From contig NZ_JBNAIK010000001.1 in the NCBI RefSeq assembly GCF_052048155.1, positions 186,001 through 250,000 on the forward strand: a stretch of 64,000 nucleotides of DNA, written 5' to 3'. Positions 24,595-33,980 of this stretch are shown here, in pieces. The notes below the pieces were generated by a model, which was given only the letters and a program-made list of their open reading frames with translations, ran no database searches and was not told the origin of the DNA. A program made the translations under genes and the position numbers. This DNA comes from HIMB114 sp052048155 (GTDB lineage: Bacteria > Pseudomonadota > Alphaproteobacteria > Pelagibacterales > Pelagibacteraceae). Each line of letters begins with the position of its first letter. The stretch's first letter is position 1.

Positions 24595-25182
24595 ATGAGA
24601 AAAGGTTCAATTAAAAGAGAAACAAAAGAAACTTCAATTAATGTTGAAGTAAACTTAGATGGTACTGGTCAGTCTAAGATTAATACAGGCATTGGTTTTC
24701 TTGATCACATGATGGAACAAATTGCCAAACATTCTCTTATAGACATAAATCTAGAGGCTAAAGGCGATTTACACATTGATCTTCATCATACAACAGAAGA
24801 CAGTGGGATAGCTTTTGGAGAAGCTTTGAAAAAAGCTCTGGGTGATAAAAAAGGTATTAAAAGGTATTCAAGTGCGACCATACCAATGGATGAAACATTA
24901 AGTCGTGTTTCTTTGGATTTATCAAATCGCCCTTATTTAGTTTGGAAAGTAAAACTTGCTGTAGAAAAACTTGGCGAGATGGATACTGAATTATTTAAAG
25001 AATGGTATCACGCATTCTCACAAAGCGCAGGTATCACTTTGCATGTTGAAAATATTTACGGTGATAATTCTCACCACATTATAGAGTCTTGTTATAAAGG
25101 TTTAGCTAGGGCTTTAAGAGAAGCTGTCACAGTCGATTCTAGAGCTGAAAATATTATACCATCGACCAAAGGTACTATTTAG
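24595..25182 (+). CDS. hisB: Imidazoleglycerol-phosphate dehydratase
   Basis: A 195-residue manganese enzyme of histidine synthesis, without the phosphatase domain of enteric HisB. It shows RETKETSINVEVNLDGTG, GFLDHMMEQIAKHS, DLHIDLHHTTEDSGIAFGEA and HHIIESCYKGLARALREA, carrying the paired metal-binding His/Glu motifs. It heads the his operon hisBHAFE and is divergent from hslV. Confidence 0.97.
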   Translation: MRKGSIKRETKETSINVEVNLDGTGQSKINTGIGFLDHMMEQIAKHSLIDINLEAKGDLHIDLHHTTEDSGIAFGEALKKALGDKKGIKRYSSATIPMDETLSRVSLDLSNRPYLVWKVKLAVEKLGEMDTELFKEWYHAFSQSAGITLHVENIYGDNSHHIIESCYKGLARALREAVTVDSRAENIIPSTKGTI

Positions 25183-25188
25183 CAATTA

Positions 25189-25824
25189 ATGAAAATAGCT
25201 ATCTTTGACTATGAGTCTGGCAATTTAAAGTCGGTCTCAAAAGCAGTTGAACTAGCTTCAAATAATATTTTTAATAAATCTGATGTTAAAATTATTAATT
25301 CAGCAAATGAATTAAAAAACTTTGATAAAATAGTGCTACCCGGTCAAGGATCATTTAAACAATGCTATCAATCTCTTTTATCAATAGATGGCATTGTAGA
25401 CGAGCTAACCAGCGCTGTTTTAGAAAAACAAAAACCAATTTTGGGTATTTGTGTTGGTATGCAATTATTTTCTTCATTTGGAGAAGAGGATGGAGGAAGT
25501 AAAGGCTTTGATTGGATAAAAGGTAAAGTAAACAAAATTAACTTAACAGATAAGAATTTGAAATTACCCCATATGGGGTGGAATAATATTAGCATTAATC
25601 AAAAATCAAAATTATTTTCAGGAATTGAAAATGAAAGCCATTTTTATTTTGTTCATAGCTTTGCCTTTGACGTTGAAAATGACCAATTTATTTCTGCTAC
25701 AACTAATTATTCAACTGCAATTGTATCAGCAGTTGAAAAGGATAATATTTTTGGGACTCAATTTCACCCAGAAAAAAGTCAGGCAAATGGTATAAAAATA
25801 TTAGAAAATTTTGTTAAATTATAA
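25189..25824 (+). CDS. hisH: Imidazole glycerol phosphate synthase, glutamine amidotransferase subunit
   Basis: 211 residues. It supplies ammonia to HisF. The catalytic triad is visible as Cys in GICVGMQLF (about residue 84), and His/Glu in TQFHPEKSQ near 190. IFDYESGNLKSV at the N-terminus and LPHMGWNNI are family hallmarks. It lies six bases after hisB and overlaps hisA by one base. Confidence 0.97.
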   Translation: MKIAIFDYESGNLKSVSKAVELASNNIFNKSDVKIINSANELKNFDKIVLPGQGSFKQCYQSLLSIDGIVDELTSAVLEKQKPILGICVGMQLFSSFGEEDGGSKGFDWIKGKVNKINLTDKNLKLPHMGWNNISINQKSKLFSGIENESHFYFVHSFAFDVENDQFISATTNYSTAIVSAVEKDNIFGTQFHPEKSQANGIKILENFVKL

Positions 25825-26540
25825 TGATTATTTATCCAGCTATAGATCTTCAAGACGGAAAGTGTGTAAGATTAACCAAGGGTGATTTTGAACAACAAAC
25901 AGTTTATTCAAGGTCTCCTATTGAACAAGCTAAAGCTTTTGAGGATAAAGGCTTTGAATTTTTGCATGTAGTTGATCTTGACCGTACAATTCACAAAGAA
26001 AAATCTAATTTAAAAACAATTAAAGAAATTATTCAAAGCACTGGTTTAAAAGTTCAAGTTGGTGGTGGATTGAGGACAAAAGATACTGTTGAAGAAATAA
26101 TTGATCTTGGAGTTGAGAATGCAGTGATGGGAACCGCTGCAGTAAATGATCCAGATTTATTAATTGAAATATCTCAAAAGTATAAAAATAAAATTTCAGT
26201 AGGCCTTGATGTTAGAGATAAAATGATTGCTTTAAAAGGATGGAAAGATCAAACAGAAATTTCATGTTTTGATTTCTTAGAAACTATTAAAAATCTTCCT
26301 TTAAAAAGCATTATTTTTACTGACATTAATAAAGATGGAATGAAACAAGGAATTAATATTGAAGATACACTTAAGATGGCTGAGAGTTCAAAAATCCCGG
26401 TAACAGCATCTGGCGGGGTATCAAGTATTGATGATATTAAGCTGATCAAGTCACAAAAAAAAATCTCAGGTGTTGTTGTTGGAAAAGCAATTTATGATGG
26501 CTTAATTGATCTAAATGAATTGGTAAAATTTAATGCTTAA
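25824..26540 (+). CDS. hisA: ProFAR isomerase (HisA)
   Basis: A 238-residue (beta/alpha)8 isomerase of phosphoribosylformimino-AICAR-phosphate. PAIDLQDGKCVRLTKG contains the catalytic Asp8, VQVGGGLRT a phosphate loop, and FTDINKDGM the second catalytic Asp. ASGGVSS forms the C-terminal phosphate site. It overlaps hisF by eight bases. Confidence 0.97.
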   Translation: MIIYPAIDLQDGKCVRLTKGDFEQQTVYSRSPIEQAKAFEDKGFEFLHVVDLDRTIHKEKSNLKTIKEIIQSTGLKVQVGGGLRTKDTVEEIIDLGVENAVMGTAAVNDPDLLIEISQKYKNKISVGLDVRDKMIALKGWKDQTEISCFDFLETIKNLPLKSIIFTDINKDGMKQGINIEDTLKMAESSKIPVTASGGVSSIDDIKLIKSQKKISGVVVGKAIYDGLIDLNELVKFNA

Positions 26541-27291
26541 AAAAAGAATTATACCCTGTTTAGACGTCAAAGATGGAAGAGTTGTTAAGGGTATTAATTT
26601 TGTTGATCTTGTTGATGCAGGAGATCCTGTAGAACAAGCTTCAGTTTATAACAAAAACGGTGCTGATGAGATCTGTTTTTTAGATATTACAGCATCAAGT
26701 GATAAAAGAGATATTTTATTAGATACGGTAAAAAAAACGGCCGAGTGTTGTTTTGTGCCTTTAACGGTTGGTGGTGGTGTAAGATCAATTCAAGATATTA
26801 GAAAACTTTTACTAGCTGGTGCAGATAAAGTTTCTATTAATACAGCAGCAATTAAAAATCCTGAGCTAATAAAAGAAAGTTCAAATAAATTTGGTTCACA
26901 ATGTATTGTTGTTGCGATCGACGCAAAAAAAACTGCACAAGACAAATGGACCGTGTTTACTCATGGTGGAAGAGAAGCAACAGAGCTTGATGCAGTAGAG
27001 TTTGCTAAATTAGCAGAAAAAAATGGCGCAGGAGAAATTCTTTTAACCTCTATGGACAGAGATGGAACCAAGGAGGGTTATGATATTGAATTAACAAAAA
27101 AAATATCAAGTAGTTTAAATATTCCAGTTATAGCTTCAGGTGGAGTTGGTAACCTTCAGCATTTAAAAGATGGTATTTTAGATGGTGGTGCAAGTGCAGT
27201 ATTGGCTGCCTCCATATTTCACTTTGGAAAATATTCAATTCAAGAGGCAAAAGAGTATTTAAAAAAAGAAAATGTTCCTGTAAGATTATAG
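26533..27291 (+). CDS. hisF: Imidazole glycerol phosphate synthase cyclase subunit
   Basis: A 252-residue (beta/alpha)8 cyclase using ammonia from HisH to form IGP and AICAR; the latter feeds PurH. RIIPCLDVKDGRVVKG holds the catalytic Asp11, VVAIDAKK the second Asp near 130, with PLTVGGGVRS and VIASGGVGN phosphate loops. Length normal. It is followed after one base by hisE. Confidence 0.98.
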   Translation: MLKKRIIPCLDVKDGRVVKGINFVDLVDAGDPVEQASVYNKNGADEICFLDITASSDKRDILLDTVKKTAECCFVPLTVGGGVRSIQDIRKLLLAGADKVSINTAAIKNPELIKESSNKFGSQCIVVAIDAKKTAQDKWTVFTHGGREATELDAVEFAKLAEKNGAGEILLTSMDRDGTKEGYDIELTKKISSSLNIPVIASGGVGNLQHLKDGILDGGASAVLAASIFHFGKYSIQEAKEYLKKENVPVRL

Positions 27292-27292
27292 G

Positions 27293-27604
27293 ATGTTTGA
27301 AGTCTTAGAAGGTTTAATTAAAACAATACGAGAAAGAAAAAACTCATCAGAACATGAGTCTTATACAAAAAAATTATTAGATAATAACAGCCTTTGCCGC
27401 GAGAAAGTCATGGAGGAAATCAAAGAACTTATCGATGCACTAAATGAGAATAAAAATGAAGTGCACGAGGCAGCTGATGTTATGTATCATATTCTTGTTT
27501 TGTTAGAGGCAAACAATGTGAAAGTCGAAGATGTAATGAATGAATTAAAGAAAAGAGAAGGTGTGTCTGGCCTTGTAGAAAAAGCTAACAGAAAAAAACA
27601 ATGA
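27293..27604 (+). CDS. hisE: Phosphoribosyl-ATP pyrophosphatase
   Basis: A 103-residue MazG-fold enzyme, second step of histidine synthesis. SYTKKLLDNNSLCREKVMEE and ALNENKNEVHEAADVMYHILVLLE show the conserved acidic metal-binding helices (EE..ELI and E..D..YH). Separate from HisI, as in alphaproteobacteria. It overlaps the HIT gene by four bases (ATGA). Confidence 0.95.
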   Translation: MFEVLEGLIKTIRERKNSSEHESYTKKLLDNNSLCREKVMEEIKELIDALNENKNEVHEAADVMYHILVLLEANNVKVEDVMNELKKREGVSGLVEKANRKKQ

Positions 27605-27978
27605 GTTACGATACAAATAATATCTTTGCAAAAATATTAAGAGGTGAAATTCCTTGTGATAAAGTATTTGAAAATGATCATGCTTTAGCATTCAATGATA
27701 TTAGTCCGCAGGCTAAGGTACATGTTTTGGTTATTCCAAAAGGTGCTTACACAGATGTTGACGATTTTTCTAAAAATGCATCTAAAGATGAAATCGCTTC
27801 ATTAATGCAAGCTGTAGCTGAGGTTTGTAAAACTACTAAAGTATCTTTGACTGAAGGTGGAAATGGGTTTAGGTTAATTGCAAATACAGGACCAGATGGC
27901 AGTCAAGAGGTGCCTCACTTTCATTATCATGTTATGGGTGGTGAACCAATGGGTCTAAGAGGTTTAAGAAAAGTTTAG
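27601..27978 (+). CDS. HIT-family (HINT-like) nucleotide hydrolase
   Basis: A 125-residue histidine-triad protein. The HxHxH motif reads VPHFHYHVMGG at about 106-116, and NIFAKILRGEIPCDKVFENDHALAFNDI is the usual N-terminal strand set with an intact Cys. Expected activity is hydrolysis of adenosine phosphoramidates or acyl-AMPs. The his-operon position is conserved in alphaproteobacteria. Confidence 0.95.
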   Translation: MSYDTNNIFAKILRGEIPCDKVFENDHALAFNDISPQAKVHVLVIPKGAYTDVDDFSKNASKDEIASLMQAVAEVCKTTKVSLTEGGNGFRLIANTGPDGSQEVPHFHYHVMGGEPMGLRGLRKV

Positions 27979-27980
27979 TA

Positions 27981-28478
27981 GTGAATATTCAAAGGTATTT
28001 TTTAGAAACAAACTCTAAATTAGATTTAATCCCTGCAGAATGTGGAATAGCAAATTTAAAAATCGAAGAGAGTGAAAAAAAAGACCCTCAGTTTTGCAAA
28101 TTTTTATATCAAAAAATTGGAGAAGATTTCTATTGGAAAGATAGATTGGCCTGGTCCTTAAAAGAATGGGAGAATTATCTAAATCAATCTAAATTAAAGT
28201 TTTGTGTAGCTAAAGTTGGTGAAGATGTAGCTGGATTTTATGAGTACTTAAACCATGAAGATATAAAAGAAGTAGAGATATCTTATTTTGGAATTTTTAA
28301 AGAATACTTTGGAAAAGGACTTGGCGGTTATTTATTAACTCATGCTTTAAGATCTGGATGGAATCATAAGCCTAATCGTATATGGGTCCACACTTGTACC
28401 TTGGATCATCCTCACGCCTTAAGAAATTATATAGCAAGGGGCATGAATATTTTTAAAAAAGAAAAAGTAAGAGTTTAA
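27981..28478 (+). CDS. GNAT-family N-acetyltransferase
   Basis: 165 residues, GTG start two bases after the HIT stop. A GNAT acetyl-CoA site is visible as ISYFGIFKEYFGKGLGGYLLTHAL at about 101-124 (the Q/RxxGxG/A loop is here GKGLGG), and the C-terminal HTCTLDHPHALRNYIARGM is a typical beta5-alpha4 segment. The acceptor is unknown. Its end overlaps the lolA stop by four bases. Confidence 0.88.
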   Translation: MNIQRYFLETNSKLDLIPAECGIANLKIEESEKKDPQFCKFLYQKIGEDFYWKDRLAWSLKEWENYLNQSKLKFCVAKVGEDVAGFYEYLNHEDIKEVEISYFGIFKEYFGKGLGGYLLTHALRSGWNHKPNRIWVHTCTLDHPHALRNYIARGMNIFKKEKVRV

Positions 28479-29038
28479 AAACCGTAACTTGGTAAAATAA
28501 ATTTCTCATTAAATTCAGTATTTATTTTAGGATTTATAATAGTAAATTTCACAGGTTCCTGATTATAGCTGATGGTCTCCCACCCTTTTAAAAGTTTTGT
28601 TTTTTTATTAAAAAATATTTTCACAAATACACCTTCATCTGTATTAATCTCGTAAAAATAATTATCATTTTGAGATCCTATTTTTGATTGATCAATAGAT
28701 TTGAGATTTTCCAAGATTTTATTTTTATTTAGTACAATATTAAAAGCAGAGTTTTTTATTGGGTATCTATAAGATCTCTTAAATTTATGTTTAATAATAT
28801 ATAAGCTATTATTTTTTACATAAATTTCTTTTCCTTCTTCACCACTATAAATGCATTTTAAATTACCGGGAAAGAGCAAGTAGCATTCACCCTTTTCATT
28901 TAAATTATTAGATTTCTGTTCAAATGAGAAAATGAGATTATTGGTTTCGTTTAGTTTTTTTGCAATATCATCAGTAATATTTGAAAAAGAATTAAATGGA
29001 TAAAATATTATTAAAAATAAAATAATGAAAAATCTCAT
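28475..29038 (-). CDS. lolA: Outer-membrane lipoprotein carrier LolA-like protein
   Basis: A 187-residue periplasmic protein with signal peptide (MRFFIILFLIIFYPFNSFSN). After cleavage it reads IADDIAKKLNETNNLIFSFEQ-like, then KGECYLLFPGNLKCIYSGEEGKEIYVKNNSLYI, which matches the LolA pattern of F.Q......G......P...R..Y. It moves lipoproteins from the LolCDE complex to the outer membrane. The ftsK-lolA pair is typical of alphaproteobacteria. Sequence is diverged but context is good. Confidence 0.85.
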   Translation of the reverse strand: MRFFIILFLIIFYPFNSFSNITDDIAKKLNETNNLIFSFEQKSNNLNEKGECYLLFPGNLKCIYSGEEGKEIYVKNNSLYIIKHKFKRSYRYPIKNSAFNIVLNKNKILENLKSIDQSKIGSQNDNYFYEINTDEGVFVKIFFNKKTKLLKGWETISYNQEPVKFTIINPKINTEFNEKFILPSYGF

Positions 29039-31170
29039 TACGGTAAAATTTCACGTTTACCAGTATGATTTGCAGGACTTATAATTTTTGCTTCTTCCAT
29101 TTGATCAATAATTCTTGCAGCTCTATTGTATCCAATTTGTAATTTTCTTTGTAAAAAACTGGTTGAAGCTTTGCCTTCATTTTTTATTAACTCAACTGCT
29201 TGATTAAAAAGCTCATCTTTATCAGATGAATCTAGTCCACCCTCAGATACATTGTCATTATCCTCAACTTTAGTAATATCATCAATATAGGTTGGTGATC
29301 CTTGTGATCTTAAAAAGGTACTTACTTTTTCAATCTCGGAGTCTGAAACAAAAGGCCCATGAATTCTTATCATTCTGCTTGCTGACGACATGAATAACAT
29401 ATCTCCTTTTCCTAATAGTTGTTCAGCTCCTTGTTCACCTAAAATAGTACGGCTATCTATTTTTGATGTCACTTGGAATGAAATTCGAGTTGGAAAATTA
29501 GCCTTAATTGTACCAGTAATCACATCAACACTTGGTCTTTGAGTGGCCATAATAATATGAATACCTGCAGCCCGAGCCATTTGTGCAAGACGTTGAATAT
29601 AATTTTCAACTTGCTTTCCAGATACCATCATCAAATCTGCCATCTCATCAACAACAACAATGATGTAAGGCATAACTTTTTTACCTTCTTTTTTTACTTT
29701 CTCATTAAACCCTGAAATATTTCTGACTCCTTCTTCGGTCATTTTTCTGTAACGCGTTTCCATTTCTCTTACAGTCCATTTCAATGCTGAAGTTGCTTTT
29801 TTGGGTTCAGTAATAACTGGAGATAATAAATGAGGAATACCTTGATAAACCGATAATTCTAACATTTTAGGATCAATTAAAATAAGTTTACATGTTTCAG
29901 GAGTATGTCGATAAAGTACAGACAAAATTAATGTATTGATACAAACTGATTTTCCAGATCCAGTTGTTCCAGCGATAAGTAAGTGAGGCATACTTACTAG
30001 GTCACCAACAATTGGGTACCCTGCAATAGTTTTTCCTAAAGTAATTGGAATATTGATATTTGGATTTGCAAATTCTTTGCTTTCGATAATTTGTCTATAA
30101 TTTACAGGATCAATTTCTTTATTTGGTATTTCTATACCTATCGTATTTTTTCCAGGGACGGGAGCTATTCTCGTAGATATTGAGCTAGTGCTTCTTGCGA
30201 TGTCATCAGTAAGATTTACAATTTTAGAAGTTTTAATTCCTGCAGCAGGTTCAAATTCATAGAGAGTAACAACTGGACCTGGACTTACTTTTTTAATTTT
30301 ACCCATAATGCCAAAGTCTAAAAGTGTGCTTTCTAAAAATTTAGATAATTCTTTATGGTCATCCGTTAAAGCATCAGAATTCTTATTACTTTTTGACTGG
30401 TTCAAATAATCAGTTGGTGGCAGTTTGTATTCTCCAGACTTAAATGAAAAATTCTCTTTTGTATCCAAGGGAAGACTTGCCTGTGTCTCCATCGGTTTTG
30501 GTTTAAAGCTTTTATTAATTGTAGGAATTAATTCTTCAGGTTCTTCTTGAACAACAGGTTGATCAATTGTTCCTGCCTTTTTAAATATTATTTTTAAAAA
30601 TTTAATAGGCGCTATTAAAATTAAACCAATTTTTTTTAAAACACTCACCCATTCTGAAAAATTTAAACCTAAACTTAATATAAAAAAAATTGTTCCAACA
30701 GTTAAAGATGAATAAGCAATAATTGAATTAAAGGTATAAAAATCCAAAGGAATAAAACTAATAAGGTAACCACCTAAAAATCCCCCATTACCATTGTCAG
30801 GTAACCAAAAACTTTGATCAAATAATATTTTTAGGCCAAGTGAAAAAAACGAAAGGTAAATAACGATAAATAAAAATTTGAAAGTAATACTAGATACAGA
30901 CTTTTGTATAATGATTAACCAACTCCAAATAAAAAAATTTACAAAAAGCAAAAAACAAGAAAGGCCAAAAGCCTGTAATAAAAAGTCTGATATATAAAAA
31001 CTATAATTTAACAAAATCAAATCTTCAGTTTTGCCTGGCGTAATCAGTGTAGCGTTTTCTGGTGAGTAAGTTGCAACTGAATAAAGATAAAATATAGAAA
31101 ATGTTAATATAACAAGACCTGAGACTTCAATAAGTCTTAGTTTTAAAAAATTTAGTACTTTTTGTAGCAT
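29038..31170 (-). CDS. ftsK: DNA translocase FtsK
   Basis: A 710-residue septal DNA pump acting on the chromosome terminus. Four or so N-terminal membrane helices lie in residues 15-195, a short linker with prolines at 205-245, then the motor: Walker A GTTGSGKSVCIN near 402, Walker B IIVVVDEMADLMM near 500, ATQRPSVDVITG. The C-terminal winged-helix gamma domain (about 640-705), which reads KOPS, is present. The linker is short compared with E. coli FtsK. It ends one base into lolA. Confidence 0.97.
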   Translation of the reverse strand: MLQKVLNFLKLRLIEVSGLVILTFSIFYLYSVATYSPENATLITPGKTEDLILLNYSFYISDFLLQAFGLSCFLLFVNFFIWSWLIIIQKSVSSITFKFLFIVIYLSFFSLGLKILFDQSFWLPDNGNGGFLGGYLISFIPLDFYTFNSIIAYSSLTVGTIFFILSLGLNFSEWVSVLKKIGLILIAPIKFLKIIFKKAGTIDQPVVQEEPEELIPTINKSFKPKPMETQASLPLDTKENFSFKSGEYKLPPTDYLNQSKSNKNSDALTDDHKELSKFLESTLLDFGIMGKIKKVSPGPVVTLYEFEPAAGIKTSKIVNLTDDIARSTSSISTRIAPVPGKNTIGIEIPNKEIDPVNYRQIIESKEFANPNINIPITLGKTIAGYPIVGDLVSMPHLLIAGTTGSGKSVCINTLILSVLYRHTPETCKLILIDPKMLELSVYQGIPHLLSPVITEPKKATSALKWTVREMETRYRKMTEEGVRNISGFNEKVKKEGKKVMPYIIVVVDEMADLMMVSGKQVENYIQRLAQMARAAGIHIIMATQRPSVDVITGTIKANFPTRISFQVTSKIDSRTILGEQGAEQLLGKGDMLFMSSASRMIRIHGPFVSDSEIEKVSTFLRSQGSPTYIDDITKVEDNDNVSEGGLDSSDKDELFNQAVELIKNEGKASTSFLQRKLQIGYNRAARIIDQMEEAKIISPANHTGKREILP

Positions 31171-31232
31171 ATTTAAAATTTAACGAATCAACCTTTGTTA
31201 CTTTTTAACATTTTTTATAAGATTGATAAAAA

Positions 31233-32324
31233 ATGGATAAAAAAATTATTCAAAAAATTGGTATTATTGGTGATGGTTTAACAGGCAATCTTGTTGCACT
31301 TGCCTTATTTAGACTGGGTTATCCTGTGGAGCTAGTTGGAAAAAAAGGTTTAATGCCTAAGCCTTCTGTTGCCTCGATATCTATCTCAAATGATAGTTTT
31401 AACTTTTTAAAAAAGTTAAAATTAAAAAATTTGGAAAAAATTAGTAATCCTATCAATTCAATTAAGTTATATGAAAACCATAAAGATTATTTAGATCCAG
31501 ATAGTATTTTCTATAACAAAACAAAAAAAATTCCTTTGAGTTATATTGTTTTAAAAGACAAACTTTATGATGAGCTTTCTGGAGAAATTAAAAATCTAAA
31601 AATTAAAAAAGTTTTTTCACCTAACAAATACGCCCTAACTATTAATACTGTTTATAATGATACAAAGAAAAAAGATTTAAGTTGGGACTATAAAGAAGAT
31701 GCTTTTACTTTTATCATTAAACATGAAAAACTTTTAAATAACTGCTCAAGACAATTTTTTTTAAATGATGGTCCCCTAGCCTTTTTACCCATAAATCAAA
31801 ATAACACCTCACTTGTGTGGTCATTATCTAAAAATTCTGAAATGAGAAAAATAGTTAATTCAAAATTATCTTTGGAGAAGTATCTAAATTCTAATTTTTT
31901 GATTTATAAAAATGTTAAATTGAATTCAAAAATTGAAAGTTTTTCCTTAAAATTTAATTTTTTAACATGTGGAATTGAACCCAGAAAGATTAACATAGGA
32001 GATATAAGTCATCGTATTCATCCAATTGCTGGCCAAGGATGGAATATGACGGTGAGAGATATCAAGCAACTTTATGATGTCTATCAAAATAAGAAAAAAT
32101 ATGGTTATGATTTTGGAGACTTTTCATTGCTCGAGGAATATGAGAAAAAAACAAAAATTAATAATTTTATCTTTGCATCTTCAATTGATTTAATAAGAAG
32201 AATTTTCAAATTCAATAATAACCAAATATCAAATTTAAGAAAAAGTGGTTTTAGGCAATTAGATAAATTTCCAGATTTAAAAAATGAAATAATAAAATTT
32301 GCTGATGAAGGCTTATCGCTCTGA
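31233..32324 (+). CDS. UbiH/UbiF-family FAD-dependent hydroxylase
   Basis: A 363-residue flavoprotein monooxygenase of the ubiquinone-hydroxylase family. The N-terminal dinucleotide motif is GIIGDGLTGNLVALAL, and the C-terminal FAD motif is GDISHRIHPIAGQGWNMTVRDI near 255-275, which is diagnostic. The middle is strongly diverged and Lys/Asn-rich. Which ring position it hydroxylates cannot be read. Divergent from ftsK; its 3' end overlaps the alkyltransferase stop by 12 bases. Confidence 0.83.
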   Translation: MDKKIIQKIGIIGDGLTGNLVALALFRLGYPVELVGKKGLMPKPSVASISISNDSFNFLKKLKLKNLEKISNPINSIKLYENHKDYLDPDSIFYNKTKKIPLSYIVLKDKLYDELSGEIKNLKIKKVFSPNKYALTINTVYNDTKKKDLSWDYKEDAFTFIIKHEKLLNNCSRQFFLNDGPLAFLPINQNNTSLVWSLSKNSEMRKIVNSKLSLEKYLNSNFLIYKNVKLNSKIESFSLKFNFLTCGIEPRKINIGDISHRIHPIAGQGWNMTVRDIKQLYDVYQNKKKYGYDFGDFSLLEEYEKKTKINNFIFASSIDLIRRIFKFNNNQISNLRKSGFRQLDKFPDLKNEIIKFADEGLSL

Positions 32325-32579
32325 AGCTAATAATTTTTTTTTCGTCTTAACTCCACCTGGACCTGAATACCCTCCTAACCCACCATCTGAGCGAATTACT
32401 CTATGACATGGAATTTTTATAGGATAGGGATTTTTTCCTATTGCATTTGCTACCGCTCTTACCGCTTTTGGTTTTCCAACTGCTTTAGCAACTTCTAAAT
32501 ATGTTTTAGTTTTTCCTTTTGGAATTTTCATTAGGTATTTCCAAACTTTAACTTGAAGTGGAGTTCCTTTTAGTTTCAT
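32313..32579 (-). CDS. Methylated-DNA-protein cysteine methyltransferase domain protein
   Basis: An 88-residue protein consisting only of the MGMT DNA-binding/active-site domain. It has FQxxVW-like TPLQVKVWKYLMKIPKGKTKTYLEVA, the arginine-finger helix RAVANAIGKNP, and the PCHRV active-site cysteine motif (about residue 58), then GGLGGYSGPGG. Alkyltransferase-like proteins carry Trp in place of this Cys, so this small form is probably catalytically competent. The N-terminal domain of Ada/Ogt is missing. Confidence 0.9.
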   Translation of the reverse strand: MKLKGTPLQVKVWKYLMKIPKGKTKTYLEVAKAVGKPKAVRAVANAIGKNPYPIKIPCHRVIRSDGGLGGYSGPGGVKTKKKLLASER

Positions 32580-32597
32580 ATTTGATATATTTTTATC

Positions 32598-33935
32598 ATG
32601 AATATCTATGCTTTATCAACTCCTCCTGGTGTATCAGGCATAGCTATCATTCGTGTTTCTGGAGATAGCGCTTTACAAATTGCAAATCAAATAACACGGA
32701 CAGTTATTGATCAACCAAGATCAGCATTACTAAAATCTTTTTATGATCAAGAAGGCGAACTAATAGATGAAGGAATTTTAATTTGGTATCCAGAAGGTCA
32801 AAGCTATACGGGTCAGCATTTAATTGAAATTCACACACACGGAAGTAAAGCAGTTATTAATAAGTTATTAGAGGATTTAGGTGATAGAAAAGATTGTAGA
32901 TTAGCTGAACCAGGAGAATTCACCAAAACTGCTTATCAAAATAATAGGATAAACCTTTATGAAGCAGAGTCTATTGCAGATCTCTTACAAGCTGAAACAG
33001 AAGCACAAAGAATACAAGCCCTTAGACTTAAAAATAGTAGTCCTAAATTTTTAGAGTGGAGAGAAACTATTCTTGATGTTTTAAGTAAGACGGAAGCATC
33101 TATAGATTTTTCAGAAGAAGATTTACCAGAAGGAATTCTAAAAAATAATGAAGAAAAAATTAAATCTATCGTTTCTGATATTGATGAAATGTTAGATGAA
33201 ACTATGGGAGAGATAATTAGAGATGGTTTTAAAATAGCAATAATAGGACCACCAAATGCCGGAAAATCCAGTTTTTTAAATTTATTAGTTAAAAGACAAG
33301 CTGCAATAGTTTCAAGTATTAAAGGAACCACAAGAGATATTATCGAGGTTAAATATCATATTAATAATTATCCAGTAATTCTGACGGATACAGCAGGGAT
33401 AAGGAATACTAAAAATAAAATTGAAAAAACAGGTGTAGAATTGGCTCTTAATGCCAGCATAGAGGCCAATTTAGACATTTTGATACTAGATGGAACTGAA
33501 AAGAAAATACCAAAAAATATTCAAAAATTGATTACAGCTAAGACGCTAATTATTCTTAATAAAAAAGATAAAAAAAGTTTTAATGCAAAAAAAATCATCA
33601 AAGAATTAAAAGGGTATAAATTTAAAGACTTAATAGAAGTTTCAATTAAAGATAAAACTGGAATTAATAAATTAAATTCAAGATTAAAAAAAATTGTATC
33701 TGAAATAGATACTGCACAATCAACAACTTTAATTTCAAGAGCAAGACATAGAGCGCTATTAAAAAAATGCTCAAATAGACTTCATGATTTTCTTAAAATT
33801 AGTAAATCAGATGAAGTAGAAAAAGCTGCAGAAGAGCTTAGATTAGCATCGAATAACCTTGGTCATATTGTAGGTTTTATTGGTGTAGAGGAAATATTAG
33901 GAAAAATATTTCAAGATTTCTGCATAGGAAAATAG
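32598..33935 (+). CDS. mnmE: tRNA modification GTPase MnmE (TrmE)
   Basis: A 445-residue GTPase that with MnmG installs cmnm5 on wobble uridines. N-terminal folate-binding domain: ALSTPPGVSGIAIIRVSG and GEFTKTAYQNNRINLYEAESIADLL. The G domain starts near 212 with GPPNAGKSSFLN, then KGTTRDI and DTAGIR; the final CIGK carries the catalytic cysteine. Divergent from the alkyltransferase gene by 18 bases. It opens mnmE-mnmG-rsmG-parA-parB. Confidence 0.98.
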   Translation: MNIYALSTPPGVSGIAIIRVSGDSALQIANQITRTVIDQPRSALLKSFYDQEGELIDEGILIWYPEGQSYTGQHLIEIHTHGSKAVINKLLEDLGDRKDCRLAEPGEFTKTAYQNNRINLYEAESIADLLQAETEAQRIQALRLKNSSPKFLEWRETILDVLSKTEASIDFSEEDLPEGILKNNEEKIKSIVSDIDEMLDETMGEIIRDGFKIAIIGPPNAGKSSFLNLLVKRQAAIVSSIKGTTRDIIEVKYHINNYPVILTDTAGIRNTKNKIEKTGVELALNASIEANLDILILDGTEKKIPKNIQKLITAKTLIILNKKDKKSFNAKKIIKELKGYKFKDLIEVSIKDKTGINKLNSRLKKIVSEIDTAQSTTLISRARHRALLKKCSNRLHDFLKISKSDEVEKAAEELRLASNNLGHIVGFIGVEEILGKIFQDFCIGK

Positions 33936-33980
33936 TCGAATCTCTCTTGTAAAAAAATCTCTCAGTAATAGATTCCAGCA